Notes: a model not told the origin generated them from the sequence alone. A stretch of 64,000 nt of DNA from an uncultured Methylophilaceae bacterium (GCA_905182075.1 CAJIZS010000001.1:868001-932000); one strand, 5' to 3'. Shown: positions 10,483 through 21,429, counted from the stretch's first letter. A program made the numbers and translations.

Positions 10483-11441
10483 ATGACTCAATGGCTGCTT
10501 CCTGAAAATTCTGAAGACTTTATTTCTGGACAAGCGAAGAAAATTGAATCTTGGCGAAGAGACTTACTAGACTTATACACTGAAAATGGCTATCAGTATG
10601 TAATGCCGTCTATGCTAGAGTATGTTGATTCCTTAAATGCATATGGTAAAGACTTAGATCTTGATACATTTAAGGTTGTAGATCAGGCAACAGGAAAAAT
10701 GATGGGGATTAGTTCAGACCTTACTACGCAAGTGTCTCGTATTGACTCTCAGATGAATCAAAATGAAGTAAATAAATTTTGCTATGCGGGGTCCATTCTA
10801 AGAACTAGGCCATTGACTCCAGCATTCTCGAGAACTTTATCAGATAGGCGCCGAATATTTTGGCGAAGAGAGTATTAAGGCCGATGTCGAAGCTCAAAGC
10901 CTTCTAATAAAGTCACTTAAACTATTAAATATAAAAAATATTATTATTGAAATAAATAATACTTCTTTTTCTAATAGATCAGTTAAATTTATCCACAAAT
11001 GATTGCTCTTCAATTGCAGAAGCTGCCATGTTAAAAGATAACGATGCTATTAAGGAGTTGTTAAGCTCCCACGGTAATAGAGAGGTTTGTAATAAAATTT
11101 TATCTCTTCTAGAGATATACGGAGATAAAAGTGTTTTGGCTGATGTTGTTAAGCTGTTCCCCGGCGATGATAAAATTAAGATAATCATTGAGAAGTTAAA
11201 AATTGTATGCAGCGAATTAGAAAAATTAAGTGTAAAAGTGAGTTTTGATTTTTCAGATATACGTGGCTACCAATATCACACGGGCTTAATTTTCTCTGCT
11301 TACTCCAAAGGGTTCCCCTCACTTATTTCGCAAGGAGGAAGGTACGATAACATTAATAAAGCTTTTGGTTCAATTCGCCCAGCGACTGGCTTTTCTTTGG
11401 ACCTAAGATTCATTGTAAATCAATATAAAAAAATAAAATAA
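10483..11441 (+). CDS. hisZ: HisZ, ATP phosphoribosyltransferase regulatory subunit, frameshifted
   Basis: A paralogue of histidyl-tRNA synthetase that activates short-form HisG, the first enzyme of histidine synthesis. The N-terminus MTQWLLPENSEDFISGQAKKIESWR and the segment YQYVMPSMLEYVDSL match the family. The C-terminus has HisRS-like GYQYHTGLIFSAY and ISQGGRYDN. Frames change near 10845 (IGAEYFGEESIKADVEAQ continues out of frame) and near 11000 (before AEAAMLKDND). hisZ followed directly by purA is the usual arrangement in Betaproteobacteria. Confidence 0.85.
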
Positions 11442-11443
11442 TT

Positions 11444-12687
<1,244 letters not shown>

Positions 12688-12721
12688 CTCAATCATTTTT
12701 AAAAATTAGGTAAACTCAGTT

Positions 12722-14053
12722 TTGGATAATAACGCTATGAAAAAAGTAGCTACAATAATTTCAGCTTCTTGGATTTATACGGCTGATAGTGAAGACAGTT
12801 TACTTAAAGATTATTCGGTGGTAGTTGATGCTAATAAGATAATTGATTTACTTCCAACAGAGAAAGTGTTTGAAAGTTACGAAGCTAGTGAAGTCTACTC
12901 TCTGTCAGATCACATAATTATTCCTGGCCTTATAAATACACATACTCATTCGGCGATGTCTCTATTTAAGGGGTATGCAGATGATTTGAGACTTAAAAGT
13001 TGGCTAAATGAATACATATGGCCGGCTGAGAAGCAGCATGTGGACAGTAAATTTGTTAAAGATGGGTCGATGATTGCAATCGCTGAAATGCTCAAAGGTG
13101 GAATAACTACTTTTAACGATATGTATTTTTTCCCTCAATCAACTGCTGAAGCTGTTTCTGAAACAGGAATTCGATCAAATATAGGTTTAGTTGTTTTGGA
13201 ATTTTCTACAAATTACGCTAATGATCCAGGAGATTATTTAAGTAAAGGCTTTGAATTTAGGGATTCATGTAGAGAAAATTCATTAATCACTACATCTATA
13301 GCCCCCCATGCACCTTATTCAGTATCAGATAAGACATTTGAGTTAATTGGAACATATGCGGAGCAATTAGGTTTATCAATTCATACTCATCTTCAAGAAA
13401 CTCAATCAGAGGTTCAGGAAAGCATAAAGAAGTTTGGAGTAACTCCAACACAAAGGTTAAGTAGTTTAAATATATTGGGACCAAATTTACTAGCAGCACA
13501 TTGTGTGCATTTAAGTGAGCAGGATTTAGATTTACTTGCCCTTAATAATGTTTATATTTCTCATAACCCATCATCAAACCTTAAGTTAGGAAGTGGATTA
13601 GCTGACTTATCATCAATGATTAAGAGGGGAGTGAGTGTTTCCTTAGGTACCGATAGTTCAGCAAGTAATAATCGATTGGATATTTTTGAGGAGATGAGAC
13701 TCGCATCTTTATTGGTAAAAGGGAAATCGGGTAACCCCGAACATTTACCTGCTGTTGAAGTTTTAAGAATGGTAACTATTGAAGCCGCGAAAGCATTGGG
13801 TCTTGAGTCAGATATTGGTTCAATAGAGATAAATAAAAAAGCTGATATGGTGGCAATAAACCTTGATTCAATTGACTTACTTCCATCTTACGACCCTTTG
13901 GCTACAGTAATTTATTCTGCCGGAAGGTCAGATGTCAATTACGTGTGGGTTGACGGTAATGTTAAATTAAAAGAAAATGAGTTAGTAAATATAGATACAG
14001 ATAAACTTAAATTTTTAGCAAAATCATGGCAAACAAAAATTCAAAAAATATAG
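12722..14053 (+). CDS. mtaD: MtaD-type 5'-methylthioadenosine / S-adenosylhomocysteine deaminase
   Basis: An amidohydrolase of the TRZ/ATZ group, about 440 residues, unbroken. Metal ligands are visible in order: H-x-H in GLINTHTHSAMSLFKG, His in IHTHLQETQSEV, His in AAHCVHLSEQD, and Asp in SLGTDSSASNN. These enzymes deaminate SAH or MTA, products of methylation and polyamine synthesis. The frame opens with TTG 12722; ATG 12737 (MKKVATIISASWIY) is the better start. mtaD-ubiG-gph is a common proteobacterial cluster. Its 3' end overlaps the ubiG start by 28 bases. Confidence 0.87.
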   Translation: MDNNAMKKVATIISASWIYTADSEDSLLKDYSVVVDANKIIDLLPTEKVFESYEASEVYSLSDHIIIPGLINTHTHSAMSLFKGYADDLRLKSWLNEYIWPAEKQHVDSKFVKDGSMIAIAEMLKGGITTFNDMYFFPQSTAEAVSETGIRSNIGLVVLEFSTNYANDPGDYLSKGFEFRDSCRENSLITTSIAPHAPYSVSDKTFELIGTYAEQLGLSIHTHLQETQSEVQESIKKFGVTPTQRLSSLNILGPNLLAAHCVHLSEQDLDLLALNNVYISHNPSSNLKLGSGLADLSSMIKRGVSVSLGTDSSASNNRLDIFEEMRLASLLVKGKSGNPEHLPAVEVLRMVTIEAAKALGLESDIGSIEINKKADMVAINLDSIDLLPSYDPLATVIYSAGRSDVNYVWVDGNVKLKENELVNIDTDKLKFLAKSWQTKIQKI

Positions 14054-14725
14054 ATATTAATGAGGTTGAGAAATTTAATTTGCTTGCCCATAAAATGAAA
14101 CTCTCTATTTACATAATAAGCAAATCCTTTAAGGTTGGGTTATATTAAATCTAGCGTAAACCTCTCTGGGAAAAGCATTTTAGACGTTGCCCTTCAGAAC
14201 AAAATTGACGTCCCCTATTCTTGTCAAGGAGGCGTATGTAGCACTTGTATGCAAGGGTACAAGGTTATTAAAATTGCAAAGCTTCACTCTAAAGAATCTT
14301 GTTTAGATATTAATTATAAGTGTATGAATATTGAGGATTTTTTAAAAAATAATAAAAGTAAATATGATGTTATAACTTGCCTTGAAATGCTTGAGCATGT
14401 TCCAAATCCAAGTTCAGTGATTAATGCGTGCGCAGAACTTTTAAAGCCGGGAGGAAGAATTTTTTTCTCTACCATTAATAAAAATCCCAAAGCATTTTTG
14501 TTTGCTATTGTCGGAGCTGAGTATTTGCTGAATTTGCTTCCAAAAGGAACTCATGAGTATTCAAAATTTATAAAACCTAGCGAACTAATCCATTGGTGTA
14601 ATGAGTCTGGTTTAGTCTTGAAGGGTATTATCGGTATGACATATAACCCGATTACTAAAAGATATAAGTTAGGCAATGACGTCTCTGTGAATTATATGGT
14701 TGAGATTAGCTTCCTTAATGAGTAA
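14026..14725 (+). CDS. ubiG: UbiG, ubiquinone O-methyltransferase, motif I replaced by a ferredoxin-like segment
   Basis: ATG 14026 opens with MANKNSKNIDINEVEKFNLLAHK, the UbiG N-terminus, inside the mtaD 3' end. Frame is lost near 14095 and resumes at YIKSSVNLSGKSILDV. At that point UbiG should show the SAM-binding motif I (D-V-G-C-G-G-G). Instead the sequence reads ALQNKIDVPYSCQGGVCSTC, a plant-type [2Fe-2S] ferredoxin Cys motif, then returns to UbiG at IAKLHSKESC. Everything later (DVITCLEMLEHVPNP, LKPGGRIFFSTINKNPKAF, PKGTHEYSKFI) is normal UbiG. As written, the enzyme would lack its cofactor loop, so the patch is probably an artefact. Confidence 0.8.
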
Positions 14726-15188
14726 GCTTTTCTTATTTGATTTTGATGGTACATTGGTTGATAGTGCTCCAGATATCATATCTTCAGCTAATTATATATT
14801 TAAAAAATATCAAAAGCCTTGCATTAGCTATGAGCTTGGAAGAGAGATTGCTTCAGATGGCGTTAATGCTTACTTGAAAACACGTTTTGATCCAAAACAT
14901 GATGACTTTTCAATCTTAACTAAAGATTTTATTGAACACTACTCAAATAATATTTTAAATAACACTGTCTTTTTTGACGGTATTTCTGAGGTAATTGACC
15001 TTATAAAAGATAATAATTTATACTTGGGAATTGTCACCAACAAGTCACGCATGCTAACAGAAAAAGTTTTAAATTTTAACGGTTTAATTAATCGTGTTGA
15101 TGTGGTGGTTTGTGGCGATGATGGATTAGCTCCAAAGCCCTCACCAGAAATGCTTATTAGTGCTTGTAATTCATTAAATGTAGAATAA
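14718..15188 (+). CDS. gph: Phosphoglycolate phosphatase (HAD family), C-terminus missing
   Basis: ATG 14718 overlaps the ubiG stop by 8 bases. HAD motif I is FDFDGTLVDSAPD near the N-terminus, motif II is GIVTNKSR, and motif III is KPSPEML. Motif IV (normally G-D-x-x-x-D) is absent because the frame ends at 15188 after SLNVE. Gph removes the phosphate from 2-phosphoglycolate and typically follows ubiG. Bases 15189-15348 should encode the last 50 or so residues, but I find no recognisable Gph sequence there in any frame. That stretch holds nothing else I can name. Confidence 0.75.
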   Translation: MSKLFLFDFDGTLVDSAPDIISSANYIFKKYQKPCISYELGREIASDGVNAYLKTRFDPKHDDFSILTKDFIEHYSNNILNNTVFFDGISEVIDLIKDNNLYLGIVTNKSRMLTEKVLNFNGLINRVDVVVCGDDGLAPKPSPEMLISACNSLNVE

Positions 15189-15348
15189 AATGCCTACATC
15201 ATTCTCAGTTTCCTCATTAGGGTCTAAAACTGTTGAAAAACTCAGTATCTTAATTTTTGTTCTTTCCGACACCATATAAAATTACTTTTCCGTCCAAAGA
15301 ATTGATTAAATCATCTCCTTTTCCAGACATTATTAAGTTAATAGTTAA

Positions 15349-15949
15349 TTAAAGTGTTTTTCTCTCAACAACAGCTTGGGCTAATGTTCCGGTGTCGACA
15401 TATTCAATCTCACCACCCATTGGTAGGCCCCTAGCAATTCGGCTAATCTTTATGCCCGTATCTTTTAGAAGGTCAGAAATGTATTGAGCTGTGGCATTTC
15501 CTTCTGAAGTGAAGTTAGTTGCAAGTATTACTTCTTTAATATCAGAATCTTTTATTCTTTTTATTAATTTATTTAAATGTATGTCTTTAGGTCCAACTCC
15601 ATCCAGGGGAGATAACCTTCCCATTAGGACAAAATACATCCCCCTGAACGAGTGAGTCTGCTCAAGCATTAAAAGGTCTGTTGGCATCTCAACGACGCAA
15701 ATAATACTACTTTCTCTCTTTCCAGAACTACAGATTGAACAAATCACTTCTTCAGTAAAGTTATTACACAGTTCACAATGAGCTAACTTTATTTAAAGCT
15801 TTATCTATAGATTGGGCTAAATTTTGAGCTCCCTTCACGGTTCTCTTTGGAGTAAATAGTAGGCTAAGTCTGAGTGCGGACTTAGGCCCAACTCCGGGAA
15901 GACATTTTAGTGCATTTGTTAACTCATTTAAACTTTCATTCTTACTCAT
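15349..15949 (-). CDS. recR: RecR, recombination mediator, one frameshift
   Basis: RecR loads RecA at gaps with RecF and RecO. The N-terminus is at 15949 ([25 protein letters not shown]), with the helix-hairpin-helix [11 protein letters not shown]. The zinc-binding [18 protein letters not shown] lies across the break near 15780. The Toprim domain follows ([52 protein letters not shown]). It is the last gene of dnaX-ybaB-recR; the ATG lies 3 bases from the ybaB stop. Confidence 0.88.
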
Positions 15950-15951
15950 AC

Positions 15952-16264
15952 TTAGAAAGGTAAATTCATTCCAGGCGGAACTAAGCCACCCATTTTCTTT
16001 GATGTAGCTTCATCAATTTTTTGAAAAGCATCTTTTAGGGCTACTACAATTAAGTCTTCTAACATTTCCTTATCATCTAAAAGAGACGGATCTAATGTAA
16101 CTTTTTTAATATCATTCTGAACTAAACCTACTGTAGCTGCAACCAATGCTGTCATAGCCCCTCGACTTGCATTTGTTGCAGCTTGCATTTGTTGCGCTTG
16201 CTTTGAGTTGCGCTTGCATTTGTTGCGCTTGCTTCATCATATTACCCATTCCACCTTTACTCAT
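15952..16264 (-). CDS. ybaB: YbaB/EbfC nucleoid-associated protein, internally garbled
   Basis: The small DNA-binding protein between dnaX and recR. The start at 16264 reads MSKGGMGNMMKQAQQMQAQ, and the end DIKKVTLDPSLLDDKEMLEDL is typical. In between, a 13-base unit (TTGCATTTGTTGC on the + strand) occurs more than once around 16165-16235, and the conserved Gly-rich strand is replaced by ASRGAMTALVAATVGLV. The duplicated Gln/Ala codons and the frame shift look like a local copying or assembly error over the repetitive QQMQAQ coding region. Confidence 0.75.
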
Positions 16265-16268
16265 AATC

Positions 16269-17834
16269 TTATTTTCCTTTTTCTTTTATTGGCTTAATAC
16301 TAGTTGGAATTACTTTTGCTCCAAACTCATTCATTAATTCATTTACAAACACATCCTTCATAATAGCAGATTCAGTAGTTTTCAATATTTCAGTTTCTTC
16401 AATTTTTTTTTCTATAGCTGGTGATGAATTAACTATGCCAATTTCAATATTGATTTTAACCTTCTTATTGAAGTGGTTAATTAATGCATCATCAAGTTTT
16501 TTTATATAATCTTCATGCATTAAGTATTTTTTATTAGAGTCTAATGATAGAAAAAAAACTGAATCTTCAAACTTGATTAGTTCACATTCTTGAGCTAGTT
16601 TTTTTGCTAAACCCAGTTTGAGTTTATCTGAAAGTTTATGCCAATCTCCATCAAATTCATTTAACTCTTTCTTGTTTGCGGGGGCTGGTTTTACTGGATA
16701 CAAGTTTCTTTATTATTAGTATCGTCAGCACTATGTTTTATTTTTTTTATATCTTTAAAATTCCATGTCGGAGAAAAAGCAAGCATTCTAAGTACTGCCA
16801 TACTAAATCCCGTATGAGTATCTGGGGCTAAATCTATATCTTTTCTTGATGTTATAGTAATTTGATAGAGCATTTGTATATTTTCTGAGCTAAATTTTTC
16901 ACTAAAACTTCTTAAAATTTCTTCATTGTCTTTTTGAGTAAAACTCGATGGTGAGATTTTATAGGCTGCAATTTCATATATTAATTTTCCTAGATCACTT
17001 AATGCTTCCTTTAACGCAATACTTTTTTCATCCATTTCTCGCGTTATTTGAAGTAAACTTGGCCCATCATTCTCAGACAGGGCTTGAAGTATCTTAACCA
17101 GGTAGCCCTCATCTGTTACCGCCAGCATCTCAAGTATTTTTTCCGTTGTTAGGTCTCCCGAACAGTATGCAATTGCTTGATCAAGTATTGATAATGCATC
17201 CCTCATGCTACCCCGTGATGACTTTGAAATATATGATAGGGATTTTGGTTCAAAGTTAATTTTTTCAGAATCTAAAATAAAAGTGAGATGATTGCTTATG
17301 TTCTCTTCTGTCATTTCTTTTAAGTTAAATAAAATACACCTGGACAGTATGGTAATAGGAACTTTTTTTATATTTGTGGTAGCTAATATAAACTTAATGT
17401 GTTCTGGAGGCTCTTCTAGTGTCTTTAATAAAGCATTAAAGCTACTTGGAGAAAGCATATGAACTTCATCGATTATATAAACTTTATATTTTCCATTGAT
17501 TTAATTGAGTATTTTCTAATAGTTCAACATATCATCAACTTTTGTATTTGATGCTGCATCAACTTCGATAAGATCTATAAAGCGCCCTTCTGCGATCTCT
17601 CTACAGGCATCGCATTCACTGCATGGTTCAGAGCTAACACCTTCTTCACAGTTTAGGATCTAGCCAATATGCTCGCCAATGTGGTTTTACCTACACCTCG
17701 TGTTCCGGTGAACAGATAAGCATGATGAAGTCGTTTGATCTGTGCATTAGAGAGCGCTTGACAGTATTATCTTAGTCCATAGTGATTTCAAATGCTTTAG
17801 GTCGCCATTTCCTGGCTAAAACTTGATATGACAT
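16269..17834 (-). CDS. dnaX: DnaX, DNA polymerase III gamma/tau subunit, several frameshifts
   Basis: The clamp-loader ATPase. [16 protein letters not shown] at 17834 is the canonical N-terminus. The Walker [16 protein letters not shown] and the zinc-binding [13 protein letters not shown] lie out of frame between 17560 and 17780. [27 protein letters not shown] and the sensor region ([21 protein letters not shown]) are intact from 17458. A further break near 16691-16703 splits off the C-terminal tau domain. About ten residues after the N-terminus are missing. The break sites are not the A-rich slippery sequence used for programmed gamma/tau frameshifting, so I do not read them as regulatory. 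Confidence 0.87.
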
Positions 17835-17855
17835 TTATTTTTTCTTATAATTAAT

Positions 17856-17950
17856 GGCGAGCCAGACCCCCGGCACTTGTATCATTAGTTGTGGCTGCTT
17901 GCTTCCGCATCTGACCAGGTTGGCTAAATCTCAATGCGAGGAGGCCCGCC
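17856..17950 (-). ncRNA. ffs: 4.5S signal recognition particle RNA
   Basis: On the minus strand the segment folds as a long hairpin: the 5' GGCGGGCC pairs with the 3' GGCUCGCC at the ends of the 95-base region. It carries the conserved SRP domain IV core GGTCAGATGCGGAAGCAAGC followed by AGCC, with the GGAAG tetraloop-side sequence and the A-rich internal loop that binds Ffh. Location directly upstream of dnaX is the standard ffs position in Proteobacteria. No protein call overlaps it. Confidence 0.88.
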
Positions 17951-17980
17951 AATTTTATTTTACCTTATTTATTGTTAAAT

Positions 17981-18358
17981 TTAGCCACAGTTTTTAACTG
18001 GATGTTTTTTTAAAAATTCCCACTCTTCATCTGTGTAAAGCCGAGAACGGATTAAAAACCTTAATCCAGTTGGTCTTTCTAATGAAAATTGACCTCCAGT
18101 ACCTTCAATTGCATCGAGTGTAATATGTGTGTGCTCCCAATATTCAAATTGTTCAGCACTCATATAAAAGGGTGTATTTCTTACTGTACCAATTTCAACA
18201 TCAGCATTACCTAAATAGAATTCTCCTTTGGTGTAACACATAGGAGCACTTCCATCACAGCAACCACCTGACTGATGAAACATAAGTTCGCCATGTATTT
18301 TTTTTAGCTCATCAATGAGTTTATTAGCAGATTCAGTTGTTGTAATACGTGTAATCAT
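17981..18358 (-). CDS. DUF779 protein, partner of aldehyde dehydrogenase
   Basis: A 125-residue intact protein with the family's Cys-rich segment (FHQSGGCCDGSAPMCY) and HTHITLDAIEGTGGQFSLE. DUF779 genes nearly always sit beside an NAD-dependent aldehyde dehydrogenase of the ExaC/AldB type, as here; the biochemical role is unknown. The paired cysteines suggest metal or redox chemistry. It is downstream of the dehydrogenase and in the same direction, 56 bases away. Confidence 0.85.
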   Translation of the reverse strand: MITRITTTESANKLIDELKKIHGELMFHQSGGCCDGSAPMCYTKGEFYLGNADVEIGTVRNTPFYMSAEQFEYWEHTHITLDAIEGTGGQFSLERPTGLRFLIRSRLYTDEEWEFLKKHPVKNCG

Positions 18359-18361
18359 AAT

Positions 18362-18393
18362 TAAAAAAAGCAGAATAGCTCCTGCCTTTTATT
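18362..18393 (-). terminator. Possible hairpin and T-run between aldehyde dehydrogenase and DUF779 gene
   Basis: On the minus strand GGCAG and CTGC flank an 8-base loop and are followed by seven T residues. The stem is short with a bulge, so it may be a weak terminator or attenuator that lowers DUF779 expression relative to the dehydrogenase gene. Confidence 0.35.
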
Positions 18394-18414
18394 GTAAACC
18401 TATTTAAGTTTTTT

Positions 18415-20035
18415 TTAAAAGAACCCAAGCTTTGTTTCTGTGTAGCTTACTAGCAGATTCTTAGTCTGTTGGTAGTGATCAAGCATCATCTTATGATTCT
18501 CACGACCAATACCTGACTGTTTGTACCCACCAAACGCAGCGTGAGCAGGGTATGCATGGTAACAGTTCGTCCATACGCGACCGCTTGAATACCTTTACCC
18601 ATTCTGAACGCGGTATTAATATTCCTAGTCCATACAGCAGCACCTAAACCATAAAGAGTATCATTGCAATTTCTAATGCCTCAGCTTCATCTTTAAAATA
18701 TTACACCAAGAACAGGCCCAAAAATTTCTTCTTGGAAAATTCTCATTTTATTATTACCTTTAAATACTGTTGGCTCAATATAGTAGCCATCTGCATGCTC
18801 ACCTTCAAGCATAGTTCCTGTTGCCACCAACCAAAAGCTCAGCACCTTCTTCTTTACCAAGTTTAATGTATGAGAGTATTTTTTCCATTTGCTCGCTTGA
18901 AGCTTGAGCACCAATCATGGTATCCGCTTCAAGTGGGCTTGCTTGTTTGATTGCCTTTACTCTCTCAAGTGCTCTCTCCATGAAAGCATCATAGATAGAT
19001 TCCTGGATTAATACTCTACTGAGGACAAGTACATACTTCTCCCTGGTTAAGAGCAAACATTGTGAAACCTTCAAGACATTTATCTAAAAAGGCATCATCT
19101 TTATCCATAATATCTTCAAAGAAAATATTAGGAGATTTTCCACCTAATTCAAGAGTTACTGGAATAATATTTTGTGATGCATATTGCATAATTAGTCGAC
19201 CAGTAGTGGTCTCACCTGTAAAAGCAATTTTTGCAATACGACTTGAACTTGCAAGAGGTTTTCCTGCTTCTAAGCCGAAGCCGTTAACAATATTGAGTGT
19301 CCCAGGAGGTAATAGATCAGCAATTAACTCCATTACTATTAATATTGATACGGGTGTTTGTTCAGCTGGCTTCAACACAATACAGTTACCTGCAGCGAAA
19401 GCTGGTGCTAGTTTCCATACCGCCATAAGAACTGGAAAATTCCATGGAATGATTTGACCAACAACACCTAATGGCTCACGGGTAATGAGGCCAACAGCAT
19501 CTACATTCTCTCCAATACTGCCTTCTTGAGCCCTAACTGCACTTGCAAAGTATCTAAAATGATCAATAGCTAAAGGGATATCAGCATTTATACATTCTCT
19601 AATGGACTTACCATTATCAATAGTTTCAGCAAGTGAAATTATTTCAAGGTTTTGTTCCATTACATCGGCTATTTTTAATAATATATTAGCTCGAGCAGTG
19701 GTACTTGTTTTCCCCCAAGCATCTTTTGCAGCATGCGCAGCATCTAAAGCTAGATTTATATCTTTTTCATTTGATCTGGCAACCTCACAGAATGGTTTTC
19801 CAGAGATTGGTGTAATATTTTCAAAATACTTACCATCAACTGGTTTTACCCATTTGCCTCCGATAAAATTATCGTATTTATCTTTGTAAACAGTGGTAAG
19901 TGGAGATTTAGAAATTATTTTACTATCGTCAGTAAAATTTTTATTGATTTTTGAAATAATAAAACCTTTATCTAAATCGGAAGACTCTTTTAATAATTTG
20001 CAATTAATTAGTGCGCTAACTATTTTTAAGAACAT
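18415..20035 (-). CDS. NAD-dependent aldehyde dehydrogenase (ExaC/AldB type), frameshifted
   Basis: Oxidises aldehydes to acids; in a methylotroph the substrate could be acetaldehyde, glycolaldehyde or another toxic aldehyde. Conserved features in order: [51 protein letters not shown], the catalytic Cys region [11 protein letters not shown], and a C-terminus [20 protein letters not shown]. Breaks lie near 19020, 18810-18830 and 18690, and between 18550 and 18690. The open frame begins with about 45 extra residues ([12 protein letters not shown] to KSP) not expected in this family and without an internal Met, so the start is uncertain. The DUF779 neighbour supports the subfamily. Confidence 0.83.
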
Positions 20036-20165
20036 CTAGCTTTGTCTCTTATGGATAGATCAGCACTTCATAGGAAATTAAAAGATTTAGATAATTAATA
20101 GTAAATGAATTAAGCTATTAATTGTTAATATTGTAGTTTTTGATTAAATATGAGCTGGTTAGATA

Positions 20166-20171
20166 TATAAT
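20166..20171 (+). promoter_or_regulatory. -10 element of tRNA-Ser
   Basis: A perfect TATAAT lies 13 bases before the tRNA 5' end. No good -35 is seen at 16-18 bases upstream; the nearest TTGATT is 20 bases away. Confidence 0.4.
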
Positions 20172-20183
20172 TTGTAAATATAC

Positions 20184-20274
20184 GGAAGGGTGGATGAGTG
20201 GTTTAAGTCGCACGCTTGGAAAGCGTGTTTAGGGTAACCCCCTAACGCGGGTTCGAATCCCGCTCCTTCCTCCA
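20184..20274 (+). tRNA. tRNA-Ser (GGA)
   Basis: A class II tRNA of about 91 bases with encoded CCA. The acceptor GGAAGGG pairs with TCCTTCC; the anticodon stem CACGC/GCGTG encloses loop TTGGAAA with anticodon GGA. A long variable arm and the T-loop GTTCGAATC are present. The base before CCA is T, whereas serine tRNAs normally carry G there; this may be a sequence error. The tRNA 3' end is the likely attachment site of the neighbouring island. Confidence 0.93.
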
Positions 20275-20312
20275 CAAATGGTTCAATGTATCCCTTTATC
20301 AGTAAGGGATTA
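20261..20312 (+). repeat. att-like repeat copy 1 at the tRNA-Ser 3' end
   Basis: Begins in the tRNA T-arm/acceptor (GCTCCTTCCTCC) and continues to TATCCCTTTATCAGTAAGGGATTA. A second, imperfect copy lies at 20484-20533. Repeats spanning a tRNA 3' end are the hallmark of tyrosine-integrase attachment sites. Confidence 0.55.
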
Positions 20313-20460
20313 GGTAGTATTTATAAATCACAAAATCCCAAATATGTACGTTTATATGTACGGTTTAATATTAGATTGTACTAGACGACTTGAGATGTTA
20401 TTAGATTTAAGATAGATAGAACTACTATTAGTAAGGGGTTTGAGAGGTCATATAAAATGT

Positions 20461-20533
20461 TATAAGAATTGACTTCGGAGTAGGCTCCTTCCTCACCATT
20501 TGATCCCATATATCCCTTTAGCAGTGAGGGATT
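20461..20533 (+). repeat. att-like repeat copy 2
   Basis: Contains TATAAGAATTGACTTCGGAG, then AGGCTCCTTCCTCAC and TATCCCTTTAGCAGTGAGGG. Its left half matches 23225-23260 and its right half matches the tRNA-Ser 3' flank, so it looks like a hybrid junction between two integration events. The gap 20275-20579 holds no gene. It also contains ATGTACG twice, 12 bases apart (20345-20363), possible integrase arm sites. Confidence 0.5.
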
Positions 20534-20579
20534 ATAATTTTAATAAACTTGTATATAGTTTTTCATACACTAATCATTG

Positions 20580-21429
20580 TTACTTTCTTAAAATCATTTT
20601 AAGTAATATTTTTATTCCTTTAGGAAGAATTTGTAGTAAATACATTGCGCATAAACTTTTAAGGTTTTTTACAGAACACCCAAGCAGTATTGGTGAAACA
20701 TATTTTGAGCATTTTTTAGTAGCAATTAGTTCCAAAGTAATGGATTAACAGGTGTGGTGTTTTGAAAAACACTAAACTGAATTGTAGATTTTCCATTTAA
20801 ATTATTAGTAAAAACCTCTCCAATATTCTGACCTATTCCAAGGAAAAGTTGAGGAAAATAAACCAACTTTATCAAAAATATTTTTTTTATAGGCAACAGA
20901 TGGATAATTGAAGGATGGGTTACCTTTTTTTATATTTTCTTTGTATGTTTCACCAATAGACATTCCATCAAAGTAGTTTCAAAAATAAAAGATAGTTTTT
21001 ATTTTTATTAAAACCGTCAACAATAGCTGCTAAAGTATCTTTTTTGATCCAATCATCGGCAGAAAGAACAAATATAATTTCTCCCTTTGCTAAACAAATA
21101 CCCTTGTTTGCAGCTTGTGTAGAATTCTCATCTTTTTCCGAAACCCATTTTGAAATTAATTTATTATGCTTATTAAGTAAAGCAGTGGTACCATCTGTTG
21201 AAAGACCGTCAATCACAATAAATTCAAAATTTTTATAAGACTGATTAGCAACAGATAACAATGTTTTCTCGATAGTTTCCTCTTCATTACGGACAATTGT
21301 TATGACACTAACTAATGGTGCTGAAGAATTATCTAAATTAAGTTTCTTGGCTCCATTGGGATGCAACCAATTTTTACTTATACTGAACTGATTAATAAAA
21401 GGGATTATTAATTTTTTTATTTTAAGCAT
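20580..21429 (-). CDS. Family 2 glycosyltransferase, frameshifted C-terminal half
   Basis: The first 150 residues are a GT-A fold: SAPLVSVITIVRNEEETIEK, then FEFIVIDGLSTDGTTALL, and the metal-binding acidic motif VLSADDWI. It would transfer a sugar from a nucleotide-sugar donor to a surface polysaccharide or lipid carrier. After 20968 the frame is lost, but GT2-like pieces continue (GMSIGETYKENIKK, FNYPSV, NIFDKVGLF, then LPKGIKILLKMILRK), ending near 20580. ATG 21429 overlaps the stop of the upstream glycosyltransferase gene (TAATG), suggesting translational coupling. Both lie in the tRNA-Ser island. Confidence 0.7.

Noticed and set aside
14135-14725. A new fused ferredoxin-methyltransferase enzyme
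   Set aside because: The ferredoxin piece is too short to fold, replaces the essential SAM loop, and matches the motif-anchored chimera pattern seen elsewhere in the window.
15189-15348. A minus-strand reading (MSGKGDDLINSLDGKVILYG) as a small gene
   Set aside because: Only about 26 codons with no ribosome-binding site or known family; the stretch more likely holds the damaged gph 3' end.
16680-16710. Programmed gamma/tau frameshift in dnaX
   Set aside because: The break is not at an A-rich slippery heptamer followed by a stem, and the gene has several other breaks of the same kind.
20500-20748. An 82-codon plus-strand frame in the island
   Set aside because: It is antisense to the C-terminal end of the family 2 glycosyltransferase, which shows recognisable sequence on the minus strand.
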